NCBI GenBank assembly: GCA_035545855.1
Contig: DASZXK010000145.1
Coordinates: forward strand, 15,269 to 79,268
DNA: 64,000 nt
Reading direction: 5' to 3'
Source: DASZVB01 sp035545855
GTDB lineage: Bacteria; Myxococcota_A; Polyangia; Polyangiales; Polyangiaceae
The notes beneath the pieces were generated by a model. It was not told where the DNA came from. It did no database searches and saw only the letters and a program-made list of their open reading frames with translations. Positions 36,701 through 45,069 of the stretch are shown here, piece after piece. The position numbers and the translations under genes are program-made. Position 1 is the first letter of the stretch, and every line of letters starts with the position of its first letter.

Positions 36701-37086
36701 CGGTCGCCGGCGCCGCGCCCATGCTCTGGCTCTGCGACGTGCGGGATTCGTCCTGTGTGTCGCTCCGTGGACACGCCGCCGTGATCCACGATCTCGCGTT
36801 CCTCCCCGACGGGAAGAGCCTCGTCACCGGGAGCGGGGACGCGACGGTGCAGCTCTGGGATCTCGCGACCCACGAGCGCCGCGTGTTCGAGGGGCACGCG
36901 GCGCCGGTGTTCGGGATCGCGGTGTCGCGCGACGGGCGGACCATCGCGTCCGCGAGCGGCGACGCGGACGTGCGCCTCTGGAGCGTCGTCAGGCCCCCGG
37001 CGCCTTCCGAGCTTCGCGGGTTCCTGGATGGGCTCTCGCACGAGCAGCTCGCCCCCGGCATCGAGAACCCAGCCACGGAGGATTAG
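33709..37086 (+). CDS. Ser/Thr kinase - transmembrane - WD40 repeat protein
   Basis: 1125 residues. The kinase domain (about 45-320) has glycine loop GEIARGGIGRI, VAIKEL, catalytic loop HRDLKPSN (near 167) and DWG in place of DFG (near 187), then GTPAYMPPEQ. A single membrane helix follows at about 344-367 (VVVTVLVALLALAVF). Residues 440-1100 are about 16 WD40 repeats, each with GH...VAFSPDG...LAS...D.TVRLW, enough for two beta-propellers outside the membrane. Start is ATG 33709; GTG 33703 is also possible. The propellers probably bind ligands or partners and control the kinase. Confidence 0.93.
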   Translation: MRRAADDEELGATLGGTLAEDPRGTETPRVPPPARAGSSELVVSPDLYELGGEIARGGIGRILRARDVRLDRDVAIKELRREDPASIRRFLREIRITAELAHPNIVPIYEAGRWPSGLPFYAMKLVEGRTLAKALSEARTLVDRLALIPVLVDVAEATAYAHSRAVVHRDLKPSNVLVGAFGETVVIDWGLAKHRDDPDAPGVEAPDPTAAADETAVGVVVGTPAYMPPEQAAGEFIDTTADVYAIGAVLYHVISGQSPYAEFSSDEVVGRVRAAAPAPLLARVPDAPRDLVAIVEKAMARKPEDRYPTARELAEELRRFATGGLVGTYRYGLWELTRRFFERQRAVVVTVLVALLALAVFGTESVARIAEERDHAQKSAAAEATARGDAERRVDELLVEKARALLDRDPTRSVAWLKRPRTSPPGAATIAAWAEERGVAETVLRGHQGPVTTVAYSPDGKLVATGGEDKRVVLWNAETGTATELPGHADRVTRVAFSPDSALLASASYDGTIRLHGRDGTPIRTLTGHHAPVKWIAFSHDGTRLCSSANDGETRVWDPAGDTSESRKWAPDRDVFCTFSPDGRELLSGSHGGAVHLWNLRSGVERVLDARGGSVRAAAFSPDGRTIATAGDDGVVRLWPVAGGVPVSLDGDGATLSTLAFSPDGASLASAGMSGRVRLWSLVTKTARVVSEHGERVAALAFSGDGRYLASTGWDKTVRVRDLATDVSTLLRGHGDVVVALAFSPDGTHLASASWDKTVRIWSAHHTHERRVLRGHRVGVHAVAFSPDGKLVASGGHDDTVRIFQVDTGASRVLAGHTDHVYRVVFSPDGKLVASSSDDRTVRLWSVDSDAVRVLSGHGDDVEELAFSPDGKHLASGSEDHTARLWSVESGGPPAVLEHDHDVTGVAFDPSGALLATSSRDSTVRLWNGNTGAPIRVLRGHTDEVWGVSFSPDGKRLASASADDSVLVWDPATGEKTKLAPLSGARRVAFSPDGNHVAVAGAAPMLWLCDVRDSSCVSLRGHAAVIHDLAFLPDGKSLVTGSGDATVQLWDLATHERRVFEGHAAPVFGIAVSRDGRTIASASGDADVRLWSVVRPPAPSELRGFLDGLSHEQLAPGIENPATED

Positions 37087-37140
37087 AGCTCCCGCCTTGC
37101 GGGGTTCGGGCGACCGTGCGAGGTTTCGCGGACGACGCAC

Positions 37141-38259
37141 ATGCTCTCCGTAGGTTTCATCGGTTATCGCGGGATGGTCGGCTCGGTCCTCATGGAGAGG
37201 ATGCGGGCGGAGAAGGACTTCGACGGGATCCGTTCCACCTTCTTCTCCACGTCGAGCGTCGGCGGGGATGCGCCGGACGTGGGCCAGGGCAAGTCGAAGC
37301 TGCTGGACGCCCACTCGCTCGAGGATCTCGAGAAGCACGACGTGCTCGTCTCCTGCCAGGGCGGGGACTACACGACGGCCGTCTACGGCAAGCTCCGGGC
37401 GCGCGGATGGAGCGGCTACTTCATCGACGCCGCGTCCACGCTCCGCATGCAGGACGAGGCCGTGCTCATCCTGGATCCGGTGAACCTGTCGGTGATCCAG
37501 AACGGGCTCGCGCGAGGCATCAAGACGTACGTCGGACCGAACTGCACCGTGAGCCTCATGCTGATGGTGCTCGCCGGGCTCTTCAAGGCCGGCCACGTGG
37601 AGTGGCTCACCAGCATGACGTACCAGGCAGCCTCGGGCGCGGGCGCGAACAACATGCGCGAGCTCGTCCAGCAGATGGCCGCGATCGGGCGCATCGCCGC
37701 GCCGCTCCTTTCCGATCCGGCGTCGAGCGCCCTCGACATCGACCGCGCCGTGACGAAGGCGCAGCGGGACGGCTCGCTACCGACGGAGCACTTCGGTCAC
37801 CCGCTCGCGGCGAGCCTCCTCCCGTGGATCGACAAGCCCGTGGAGCACGGGCAGACCCGGGAAGAGTGGAAGGGCCTCGTCGAGACGAACAAGATCCTCG
37901 GTCTTTCCCCCGCGGTCCCGGTGGACGGCCAGTGCGTCCGCGTCGGAGCGATGCGCTGCCACTCCCAGGGCTTCACGATCAAGCTGAAGCAGAACGTCCC
38001 GATGGACGAGATCACCGAGCTCATCGTGAAGGAGAACCAGTGGGTGCGCCTGGTGGAAAACACCAAGGAGCAGACGCTCGCGGGGCTCACTCCCACGGCC
38101 GTCTCCGGCACGCTCGACGTCGCGATCGGCCGACTCCGGAAGATGCGCATCGGCCCCGAGTACCTCACCGCGTTCTCCGTCGGGGACCAGCTCCTCTGGG
38201 GCGCGGCCGAGCCGCTCCGCCGGATGCTCCGGATCCTCCGCGAGCACCTCGGGAAGTAG
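37141..38259 (+). CDS. asd: Aspartate-semialdehyde dehydrogenase
   Basis: 372 residues. It converts aspartyl phosphate to aspartate semialdehyde, the branch to Lys, Thr, Met and diaminopimelate. The NADP-binding VGFIGYRGMVGSVL starts the protein, catalytic Cys is in GPNCTVSLM (about residue 135), and the QAASGAGANNMREL and MRCHSQGFTIKL segments match the gamma-proteobacterial type. It begins 54 bp after the kinase-WD40 stop. thrC lies 10 kb away, so the pathway is not clustered. Confidence 0.95.
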   Translation: MLSVGFIGYRGMVGSVLMERMRAEKDFDGIRSTFFSTSSVGGDAPDVGQGKSKLLDAHSLEDLEKHDVLVSCQGGDYTTAVYGKLRARGWSGYFIDAASTLRMQDEAVLILDPVNLSVIQNGLARGIKTYVGPNCTVSLMLMVLAGLFKAGHVEWLTSMTYQAASGAGANNMRELVQQMAAIGRIAAPLLSDPASSALDIDRAVTKAQRDGSLPTEHFGHPLAASLLPWIDKPVEHGQTREEWKGLVETNKILGLSPAVPVDGQCVRVGAMRCHSQGFTIKLKQNVPMDEITELIVKENQWVRLVENTKEQTLAGLTPTAVSGTLDVAIGRLRKMRIGPEYLTAFSVGDQLLWGAAEPLRRMLRILREHLGK

Positions 38260-38558
38260 TGAATTCCCGGACCCATTCGCCCGTCTGACGGGATCCGGGG
38301 GCGTCACGCGTGACGCGTCACGCGCGAGCTGGCGAGCGTCTTTCCAAGCTCGCGAGAACCGCCGTGTCGAAGCGTCCGTGTCCGACGCTCCCGCACGCCT
38401 ACATCGGCATTTGCCGCTGGATCGGCGGTCCGGCGGACACTCCGCGTGGCCCGAGGGACACGGCGGAGCGCCCGCGGCGCCGACTTTCGCGCGGTTTCCC
38501 GGGTGGCGCGGGGGTTGCTGAAGGGTCCCGCAGTCTTCGAGAGAGAGGAACCACCACC
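38260..38558. other. Intergenic region with a CGTCAC-N2-GTGACG dyad
   Basis: A 299-bp gap. It contains overlapping palindromes: GCGTCACGCGTGACGC (38301-38316) and TGACGCGTCA (38311-38320). The dyad CGTCAC-GC-GTGACG recurs at 40632-40645 with a TC spacer. Nothing else recognised. Confidence 0.5.
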
Positions 38559-39254
38559 ATGACGTTCACGAAGTCCCTGTCCCGCCCGCTCTTCGCCGCC
38601 TTCACCGCCTTCGCGTTCGCCGGAAGCGCCGCCGCTCCCGCGCGAGCCTGCGGCGGCGAGTGGTACCCGATCTACGAGGTCGATCCGCGCATCGAAGGCG
38701 TCGATACGGCCGAGAAGAAGCTCGAGGACGGCCACGTGCTCGCGTCGGCCGGCATGGTGATCCGCATGATCCCGCACATCAAGACGCTCTCTCCGACGCG
38801 CACGACGCTCATCCAGCGCGCTCACCGGGTGCTCGCGCTCGCCGCGGTTCGATACGACGGCGCGCTCCCGGTGGGCGCCGAGGTCCCCGACTACGTTCAG
38901 GGGACCTGGCTCGGCAAGACGGCCGAGGACCGGAAGACGAACCTCGACTGGGCCGTGAAGAGCCTGCGGGAGATCGCGAAGGCGAAGAAGGACGACCCCG
39001 CGTCGCGGACGGAGCTCGCCGAGGCCCTCGCGAAGCTCGACGATTCGAAGGCCGAAGCGCGGCAGATCCTGGAAGATCTCGCCCAGAAGGACCTCATCAC
39101 GAGCGCGGACGGCTACGCGACGCTCGCAACCCTCCGCGAAGGAGCCGGCGATCAGGAAGGCCGGCGCGCGGCGCTCGAGCGCTGCAAGACGATGGCCCAC
39201 CCGAGCCAGGCGGGGATCTGCGAAGGTCGACCGGCGTCCAGCGTCGCGACGTGA
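38559..39254 (+). CDS. Secreted protein of unknown function
   Basis: 231 residues. A Sec signal peptide ends near GSAAAPARACGG. The mature part is mostly helical with two or three TPR-like segments (AEDRKTNLDWAVKSLREIA, ASRTELAEALAKLDDSKAEA, TLATLREGAGDQEGRRAALE). It contains no haem or catalytic motif. Start ATG 38559 follows GAGAGAGGAA. It is 19 bp upstream of the tetrahaem lipoprotein, so the two are probably co-expressed. Confidence 0.7.
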   Translation: MTFTKSLSRPLFAAFTAFAFAGSAAAPARACGGEWYPIYEVDPRIEGVDTAEKKLEDGHVLASAGMVIRMIPHIKTLSPTRTTLIQRAHRVLALAAVRYDGALPVGAEVPDYVQGTWLGKTAEDRKTNLDWAVKSLREIAKAKKDDPASRTELAEALAKLDDSKAEARQILEDLAQKDLITSADGYATLATLREGAGDQEGRRAALERCKTMAHPSQAGICEGRPASSVAT

Positions 39255-39273
39255 CCCGGAGCTTCGCATCCTC

Positions 39274-40557
39274 GTGCGCTTCCTTCCCTCGCTCCTCGTC
39301 CTGCTCTCGGCCGTAGCGTGCTCGTCGTCGAAGGACGGCGGGCACGCGAGCGCGACGCAGAAAGCCGCCGCGTCCGTCACCGCCGCGCCGGTGAAAGCGG
39401 CCGAGCCGGTCGCGACCGCGCCGGCGCCCGAGGTTGCAGGAGACGCGGAGCGCGGCGAAAAGCTCGTCCTCCAGTTCGAGTGCAACCGCTGCCACGACGG
39501 CACGGGCCACCCCGCGATGGCTCTCGAGAAGCACTGCACGCACTGCCACGAGGACATCATGACCGGGCGCTTCGGCGCGGGGACGCCGAAGATCGCCGAG
39601 TGGAAGCGCTCGGTGACGCCCTACCGGTATGCGCCGTCGCTCGAGGGAGCGGGCAAGCGCTTCCGGCGCGAGTGGCTCGTCCGCTTCCTGGAAAACCCCG
39701 TCGACCTCCGACCGCACCTCGCCGCGAGCATGCCGCGCCTCGCCATCTCCGAGAGCGACGCGCGGGACCTCGCCGCTTATCTGACGAGGGACGCGAAGAC
39801 GGCGAAGAGCGACGCGCTCGCCGAAGGCGGGAGCATCCGGCGGGGGCGCGAGCTCGTCGAGCAGAAGGGCTGCGGCGGCTGCCACGCGTTCTCGGGAGAA
39901 CGGCCGCTCCCCAGCACGCCGAACCCCGCCGTCGGCACGGACGCGCAGAAGAAGGCCGTCGAGCTCGCGCCCGATCTCCGGCACGTTCGCGAGCGGTTCC
40001 GAAGGGACACGCTCGTGTCGTGGCTCCTCGCGCCGGCGTCGCTCAAAGCGGACACGCTCATGCCGACGCACGGCTTCACGGACGCCGAGGCGAAGGACGT
40101 CGCGACGTACCTCGTGAGCGTGCCCCTGGAAGCGCCGCCCGCCGTCGCGCCCCGAGCGAAGCTCCCGCTCCTCACCCGCCCCGTCACGTACGCGGAGGTG
40201 GAGAAGCAGGTGCTCTCGATCACGTGCCGGCACTGTCACGGGAACCCCGACATCGCCGGCGGCGACGGTGGACCGGGCAACACCGGCGGCTTCGGCTTCG
40301 CGCCGCGCTCCCTCGACCTCAGCACGTACCGTTCGGCCGCGGCGGGGCTCGTGAAGGACGACGGAGAGCGTCACAGCCTCTTCGAGAAGACCGCCGACGG
40401 GACTCCGCTCCTGGTCGCCGCTCTCCGTGCGCGCCAGAGCGAGGAAGCGGGCGCGCCCGTGCCGGGCCTCCGCGGAATGCCGCTCGGGCTCCCGGCCGTC
40501 TCGGCGGAGGCGGTGCAGCTCGTCGAGTCCTGGATCGCGCAGGGACGACCTCAGTGA
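39274..40557 (+). CDS. Tetrahaem c-type cytochrome lipoprotein
   Basis: 427 residues. The lipobox is SAVACS. Four haem motifs are seen: CNRCH (near residue 70), CTHCH (88), CGGCH (202) and CRHCH (318). Between them are cytochrome-c-like segments with MPRLAISESDARDLAAYL and MPTHGFTDAEAKDVATYL, where the Met probably ligates iron. It looks like fused cytochrome c units for electron transfer in the periplasm. Start is GTG 39274. The upstream secreted protein may be its partner. Confidence 0.88.
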   Translation: MRFLPSLLVLLSAVACSSSKDGGHASATQKAAASVTAAPVKAAEPVATAPAPEVAGDAERGEKLVLQFECNRCHDGTGHPAMALEKHCTHCHEDIMTGRFGAGTPKIAEWKRSVTPYRYAPSLEGAGKRFRREWLVRFLENPVDLRPHLAASMPRLAISESDARDLAAYLTRDAKTAKSDALAEGGSIRRGRELVEQKGCGGCHAFSGERPLPSTPNPAVGTDAQKKAVELAPDLRHVRERFRRDTLVSWLLAPASLKADTLMPTHGFTDAEAKDVATYLVSVPLEAPPAVAPRAKLPLLTRPVTYAEVEKQVLSITCRHCHGNPDIAGGDGGPGNTGGFGFAPRSLDLSTYRSAAAGLVKDDGERHSLFEKTADGTPLLVAALRARQSEEAGAPVPGLRGMPLGLPAVSAEAVQLVESWIAQGRPQ

Positions 40558-40631
40558 GCTCGACGGACGCCGGGGCGCGCTGAACGTCCCGGCCGATCGA
40601 GCCCCGAGGCTACGACGCACGCGTCACCCGC

Positions 40632-40645
40632 CGTCACTCGTGACG
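40632..40645. promoter_or_regulatory. CGTCAC-N2-GTGACG dyad
   Basis: CGTCAC-TC-GTGACG lies 163 bp before the PilZ gene. The same dyad with a GC spacer is at 38302-38315. Possible operator for a regulator of both units. Confidence 0.4.
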
Positions 40646-40808
40646 CTCGTCGGTCGCGCGCCGGCACCTACAGCCACCCACATGATCCGCGGCGCAACCC
40701 GTGAACACTCCGGCTATCCGTTGCACAGCGGTTGCGGCCCGGCGGAGCGTCTCCGCTGCAGTTAGCTCCTCCCTGCCCCTGGTACGGGGCATGCAGAGAG
40801 TCCGAGGC

Positions 40809-41165
40809 ATGACCACCGCCGAGTCCGTCGTTCGGCCCCACGCCACGCTTCCCTCCACGGATCGTCGCACGCACAGCCGCGCTCCCCTCGCCGCCCCCGT
40901 CCTCGTCGACGGCCTCAGCGACTGGCGGCGAGCGCGCCTGGAAGACGTCTCCGTCGGCGGAATCGGGCTCTCCGACGCCGGCCCGCTCACGGTGGGGAAG
41001 ACCGTCGAGGTCTATTTCGAGCTGCCGAGCGGGGTCGCCGTGGAGGCTCGCGCACGGGTCGTCCGAACGAACGACGGCCGCGCCGGCCTCTGCTTCCTGA
41101 GCCTGGATCACGCGGCCGAGCTGGCGCTCCGGGCCCACTGCCGCGCGGCGGCGGCTCACCATTGA
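40809..41165 (+). CDS. PilZ-domain protein
   Basis: 118 residues, a single PilZ domain. The two c-di-GMP-binding motifs are visible: the RxxxR in DRRTHSR and the DxSxGG in EDVSVGGIGL. The remainder fits the PilZ beta-barrel (VEVYFELPSGVAVEARARVVR, GLCFLSL). It probably responds to c-di-GMP. ATG 40809 was chosen; ATG 40791 would add six residues. A hairpin terminator follows 8 bp after the stop. Confidence 0.9.
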   Translation: MTTAESVVRPHATLPSTDRRTHSRAPLAAPVLVDGLSDWRRARLEDVSVGGIGLSDAGPLTVGKTVEVYFELPSGVAVEARARVVRTNDGRAGLCFLSLDHAAELALRAHCRAAAAHH

Positions 41166-41172
41166 GTAGTCA

Positions 41173-41202
41173 GGGACCCGGGTCCTCTCGGACTCGGGTC
41201 CC
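41173..41202. terminator. Hairpin terminator between convergent genes
   Basis: GGGACCCGGGTCC (41173-41185) pairs with GGACTCGGGTCCC (41190-41202), one mismatch, loop of four. It lies between the PilZ gene and the convergent lipoprotein gene. Confidence 0.75.
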
Positions 41203-41219
41203 CGAAAACCCTCAGCCGG

Positions 41220-43220
41220 TCACTTCGCGTTGGTGAGCGAGCAGATGCCGAGACCGAGGCAGTGCAGCGTGCGACCGGCGACGCCGTTGTCCGCGCCCGT
41301 GCAGCAGTCCTGATCGGTCGTGCACTTGTCGTCGAGACGAGCGCACTGGTTCACCTCGATCTTGCCGCAGGTGCCCTGACCCGTCGTCGGGTCGATGTTC
41401 GAGCAGAAACCCTTGCAGCACTCGGAGCCGGCCGAGCACTTCTGGCCATCTTCCTTGCAGGGCTCGAGCGCCGCGAACGCGCGAACGTTGCCGCTCTCGA
41501 TCTCCTGACCCGGGAGGAGGAACGCCGGATGGCTCGGATCCACGCCCGCCGGCTGGTCGATGGAGATCGCCGTCACCCAGATCTTCTTGGAGGTCTGGTC
41601 CTCGACGTTCTTCTGCCAGAGGTTGCCGTAGGTGCGGCGGCTCGTGAACATCGCCCAGTAGAAACCACCGGCGGCGATGGGGCTCACGGTCGGGAAGAAC
41701 TCCCTGTCGTTGTCGTTGCCCGGCAGGTAGCTCTGGCCGCCCTTGTAGCCGTTCGCGAGATCCATGTTCGTCTGCTGGCCGGTCGCGACGTCGATCACGA
41801 CGAGGTGCCCGTGCCCGCAGGGAGTCAGCGCGAGCTGGCCCGTGACCGGATCCGGCAGCGCGAGTGGCGTCGGGACCTGGCTGGTGAAGTCCGCTCGATC
41901 GTCCGTGGTGAAGACGACCTGCTTCGCGTCCGGCGTGAAGAACGGCCACGCCGCGTACAGCGTCCCGTCCGTGTAGATCTGGCGCTGGTTCGAGAACGTG
42001 TTCGACGCGTAGTCGTAGTCCGCGACCCAGAGCGAGTGACCCTGGCCCTTGTCGTAGTCGTTGTAGACGATGTGCTTTCCATCGGGAGAGAACATCGGCA
42101 TCTGCGCGTGGGGCGCGTTCCAGCCGTTCGCGGCCATCTCCGCGCCGGTGTGCGAATCGAGCATCTTCGAGGTGGACGGCACGAGCGCCGTCACGTCTCC
42201 GGGTGCCGTCGGGAAGAAGATGCTCTGCGACGGGTTCGGTGGCCCGTTCGTGATGAGGCGCGAGCCGTCCGGATAGATCCCGGCGAAACCCGCCTCCGGG
42301 ATGCCCGCCTTGATGAGCGTCGGGGTCGGCCCGGTCACGTCATAGCTCTCGCTCTCGTAGAAGCCGGGGTACGTGTGGTGGTTCGCGGTCATCACCATGC
42401 CGCTCGCCGAGAGCGCGTGGCACGACCGGCACGGCCCGAGCGGCGCGACGCCGTTGTCCGTGAGAAACAGCGTGGGCGCCGACTGCCCGGGGATGAGCTT
42501 CAGCACCGCGCCGTTGTTCGCCGCGAGCTTCGAGCCGTACGTGTTGTAGTAGATGGCGCCCTTCAGCGTCGCGAGCGCGAACTGAAGGTTCACGGTGACC
42601 GGCGCGAGCACGGTGCCGCCGGAGATGCCCGTGATCGTGACGACGAGCGGATCGGCCGGACCGTCGCTCCAGGATCCGGCGCCGGCCCACACCGCGTCCG
42701 GGATCTGGAAGCGCACCTTGTCCGGCGTCTGCGGACAGTCCGTGTACGAGAACTTCGAGCTCTTCGCGGTGATGAGGATCTGATCGGCCTGCCCGTCCCA
42801 CATCATGAGCGGACCGCCGAGACCACGCGGGAACACCGTGCCGTCGTACGGGTAGAGGAGCTTGTTCGCGCCGCCGCCGCCCGTGAACTTCGAGGCGTCC
42901 GCGCAGTTGTTGATCGTCGCGGGACCGATGTGCCCGTCGCTGTCGGGACCGGGAGTGCCGCCAGCGCCGTTGTTGCCACCGCCGGGATTGTCTCCGCCGC
43001 CGCCGATGATGAGGCCGCCCTCGCCACCGTTCGGAACGTTGCCGCCTCCGTTGCCGCCGGTTCCGAACATCCCACCGCCGGGGGTCGATCCCGTACCGCT
43101 CGAGAAGCCGCTGCCGTCGTCCTTGGTGCCAGCGGAGCACGCCGCCGCAGCCGCCGCACCGATGATGCCAATAAGGAACGCGCCGCCCGTGCCGCGCTTA
43201 ATCCATGTGTCCGGTTTCAT
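41220..43220 (-). CDS. PD40-like lipoprotein with one CxxCH site
   Basis: 666 residues. Signal peptide with lipobox AAAACS, then a Gly/Asn-rich low-complexity stretch to about residue 100. The central part has TolB/PD40-type repeats (FSPDGKHIVYNDYDKG, FTPDAKQVVFTTDDR). One CRSCH haem motif is present (near residue 270), unusual for a PD40-like protein, so it may be a haem lipoprotein. The C-terminus carries two Cys clusters (CSAGSECCKGFC, CTTDQDCCTG) of the secreted Cys-knot type. Start ATG 43220 has GGAGAAA upstream. Function unknown. Confidence 0.85.
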   Translation of the reverse strand: MKPDTWIKRGTGGAFLIGIIGAAAAAACSAGTKDDGSGFSSGTGSTPGGGMFGTGGNGGGNVPNGGEGGLIIGGGGDNPGGGNNGAGGTPGPDSDGHIGPATINNCADASKFTGGGGANKLLYPYDGTVFPRGLGGPLMMWDGQADQILITAKSSKFSYTDCPQTPDKVRFQIPDAVWAGAGSWSDGPADPLVVTITGISGGTVLAPVTVNLQFALATLKGAIYYNTYGSKLAANNGAVLKLIPGQSAPTLFLTDNGVAPLGPCRSCHALSASGMVMTANHHTYPGFYESESYDVTGPTPTLIKAGIPEAGFAGIYPDGSRLITNGPPNPSQSIFFPTAPGDVTALVPSTSKMLDSHTGAEMAANGWNAPHAQMPMFSPDGKHIVYNDYDKGQGHSLWVADYDYASNTFSNQRQIYTDGTLYAAWPFFTPDAKQVVFTTDDRADFTSQVPTPLALPDPVTGQLALTPCGHGHLVVIDVATGQQTNMDLANGYKGGQSYLPGNDNDREFFPTVSPIAAGGFYWAMFTSRRTYGNLWQKNVEDQTSKKIWVTAISIDQPAGVDPSHPAFLLPGQEIESGNVRAFAALEPCKEDGQKCSAGSECCKGFCSNIDPTTGQGTCGKIEVNQCARLDDKCTTDQDCCTGADNGVAGRTLHCLGLGICSLTNAK

Positions 43221-43444
43221 GAGTTTCTCCACGCCGCAAAAACCGACCGTTCCGGCAGGAATGCTGCCATGCAGCTCACGATCTGTCACTGGCCAGCTCA
43301 GGACAAAAATGGAGGTTTCTTCCGGCATTCAAGAATCTTCGGAAGCTGGAAACCCGCGGCAGTCGATTGCGCAAAGATCGTCCACAACGCACCGCATCCG
43401 CGCCGTTGCGCGCTGCGCGGGTTTGCGCGAATGCTCCGCCGCCG

Positions 43445-43591
43445 ATGACCGACGACCGTGCCGATCTCCACTGGGTGAGGAAACGCCTGCGCCGCCTCGT
43501 CATCGCGATCCTCATCGCGGTGCTCGGTCTTCTCGCGCTGACCTTTTACCTCTACGCGCGCTTCACGCGAGGCATCACGGTCGCCCCGTGA
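43445..43591 (+). CDS. Small single-pass membrane protein
   Basis: 48 residues: a charged N-terminus, one helix (VIAILIAVLGLLALTFYLYA) and a short tail. The codon pattern and position (divergent from the preceding gene) favour a real gene, but it is too short for certainty. The repeat element starts 88 bp after its stop. Confidence 0.5.
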   Translation: MTDDRADLHWVRKRLRRLVIAILIAVLGLLALTFYLYARFTRGITVAP

Positions 43592-43678
43592 CCCGTGCGG
43601 CCCACCGGCCGCATCGCGCCATTCCACGTCCCCGCCAGCACGGCGAACGGCGCCGTGGAGGGTCTCTCCTCCCCCGAC

Positions 43679-43966
43679 AGTTTGTATACAAACTATTCGC
43701 CCCCGATTGGTCCAGCCGCTCCACGTCCACGCGAGCACGTCGCGTCGAGCTCGCCCGAAGGGCGGCGAGTCGCCCCCCCGATTGGTCCAGCCGCTTCACG
43801 GCTACCCGCGAGCACGGCGAGCGCGCGCCACCAGGCGCGGCAGGGGGCGAGGTCCGAGGACCGCAGGGCGTAGCCCGAGGACCACAGGAGCCTCGGGGGA
43901 CAAGGTCCCCCACAAACCAACCCCACGACGCTCGGAGTCCGAGGACCGCAGGGGGACGAGGTCCCC
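43679..43966. repeat. Dispersed palindromic element, copy 2
   Basis: It has the same order as copy 1: AGTTTGTATACAAACT (43679-43694), CCGATTGGTCCAGCCG at 43703-43718 and again at 43778-43793, the block with CCGAGGACC units, and the final hairpin GGGGGAC/GTCCCC (43951-43966). The extra CCGATTGG box shows internal duplication. The element ends two bases before the menB stop codon. It occupies most of the 376-bp gap 43592-43967. Confidence 0.8.
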
Positions 43967-43967
43967 G

Positions 43968-44858
43968 TCAATAGTGCCAGGGGAACTTCGAGTAGTCCTG
44001 GGGGCGCTTTTCGAGGAACGCGTCGCGGCCTTCCTGGGCTTCTTCGGTTCCATAGGCGAGTCTCGTCGCTTCGCCCGCGAAGAGCTGCTGGCCGACGAGG
44101 CCGTCGTCGGGGAGGTTGAATCCGTACTTGAGCATTCGCATCGCGGTCGGGCTCTTGCCGTTTATGGCGAGCGCCCACTCGAGCGCGACGGTCTCGAGCT
44201 CGTCGTGCGCGACGGACGCGTTCACCATGCCCATCGCGGCGGCTTCGTCCGACGTGTAGTTCTTTCCGAGGAAGAAGATCTCGCGCGCCTTCTTCTGTCC
44301 GACCTGCCTCGCGAGGAGCGCGGAACCGTACCCGCTGTCGAAGCTCGCGACGTCGGGGTCCGTCTGCTTGAACATGCCGTGCTCCCGGCTCGCGATGGTG
44401 AGATCGCAGACGACGTGAAGGCTGTGCCCTCCGCCGACCGCCCACCCCGGAACGACCGCGATCACGATCTTCGGCATGAACCGGATGAGGCGCTGGACCT
44501 CGAGGATGTGGAGGCGTCCGAGTCGCGCCGGGTCCGGGCCGGCGCTTCCCTCGTACTTGTAGCCGTCCTTGCCGCGGATCCGCTGATCGCCGCCCGAGCA
44601 GAACGCCCATCCGCCGTCCTTCGGCGACGGTCCGTTCCCCGTGAGGAGCACGCAGCCGACGTCCGAGGTCATCCGCGCGTGGTCGAGCGCGCGGTAGAGC
44701 TCGTCGACGGTGTGCGGACGGAACGCGTTCCGCACCTCGGGACGATGGAACGCGATGCGCACCGTCCCCTGCCCCTTCGCGCGGTGGTACGTGATGTCCG
44801 AGAAACCGAAGCCGGGCACTTCGTCCCAGCGGGACGCGTCGAAGAGCTTGGAGACCAT
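43968..44858 (-). CDS. menB: 1,4-dihydroxy-2-naphthoyl-CoA synthase
   Basis: 296 residues. It closes the naphthalenoid ring of menaquinone. Specific features separate it from other crotonases: the GGDQRIRGKDGYKY loop, VPGWAVGGGHSLHVVCDLTI with the oxyanion hole, QTDPDVASFDSGYGSA and the C-terminal FPWHY. Length matches the family. It is alone here; no other men gene was seen in the window. The repeat lies at its 3' end. Confidence 0.94.
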   Translation of the reverse strand: MVSKLFDASRWDEVPGFGFSDITYHRAKGQGTVRIAFHRPEVRNAFRPHTVDELYRALDHARMTSDVGCVLLTGNGPSPKDGGWAFCSGGDQRIRGKDGYKYEGSAGPDPARLGRLHILEVQRLIRFMPKIVIAVVPGWAVGGGHSLHVVCDLTIASREHGMFKQTDPDVASFDSGYGSALLARQVGQKKAREIFFLGKNYTSDEAAAMGMVNASVAHDELETVALEWALAINGKSPTAMRMLKYGFNLPDDGLVGQQLFAGEATRLAYGTEEAQEGRDAFLEKRPQDYSKFPWHY

Positions 44859-44949
44859 GGCGCGCTTCTTAGGAGGCTTTCCCCGAGCCGGGGAGAAGGA
44901 ACCGCGGCCCTCCCCAGCCCGAGGGTCCCGCCGCTTACTCGACCGGAAA

Positions 44950-44995
44950 ACTCGGGTTTATTAAATACATGATTTAAAAGAATAATCTTTCCACC
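44950..44995. promoter_or_regulatory. AT-rich island upstream of the TauE/SafE gene
   Basis: A run of A/T bases (TTTATTAAATACATGATTTAA and onward) stands out strongly from the GC-rich surroundings. It lies in the 211-bp gap between divergent menB and the permease gene and is the likely promoter for one or both. No clear -35/-10 pair was assigned. Confidence 0.45.
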
Positions 44996-45069
44996 ATTGA
45001 CGTCCGGCGGCCGTTCTTCATATTTCCGATGAATCTGGTCGGGTTTCCAGGCCAGAGCCGAAACAGAAC

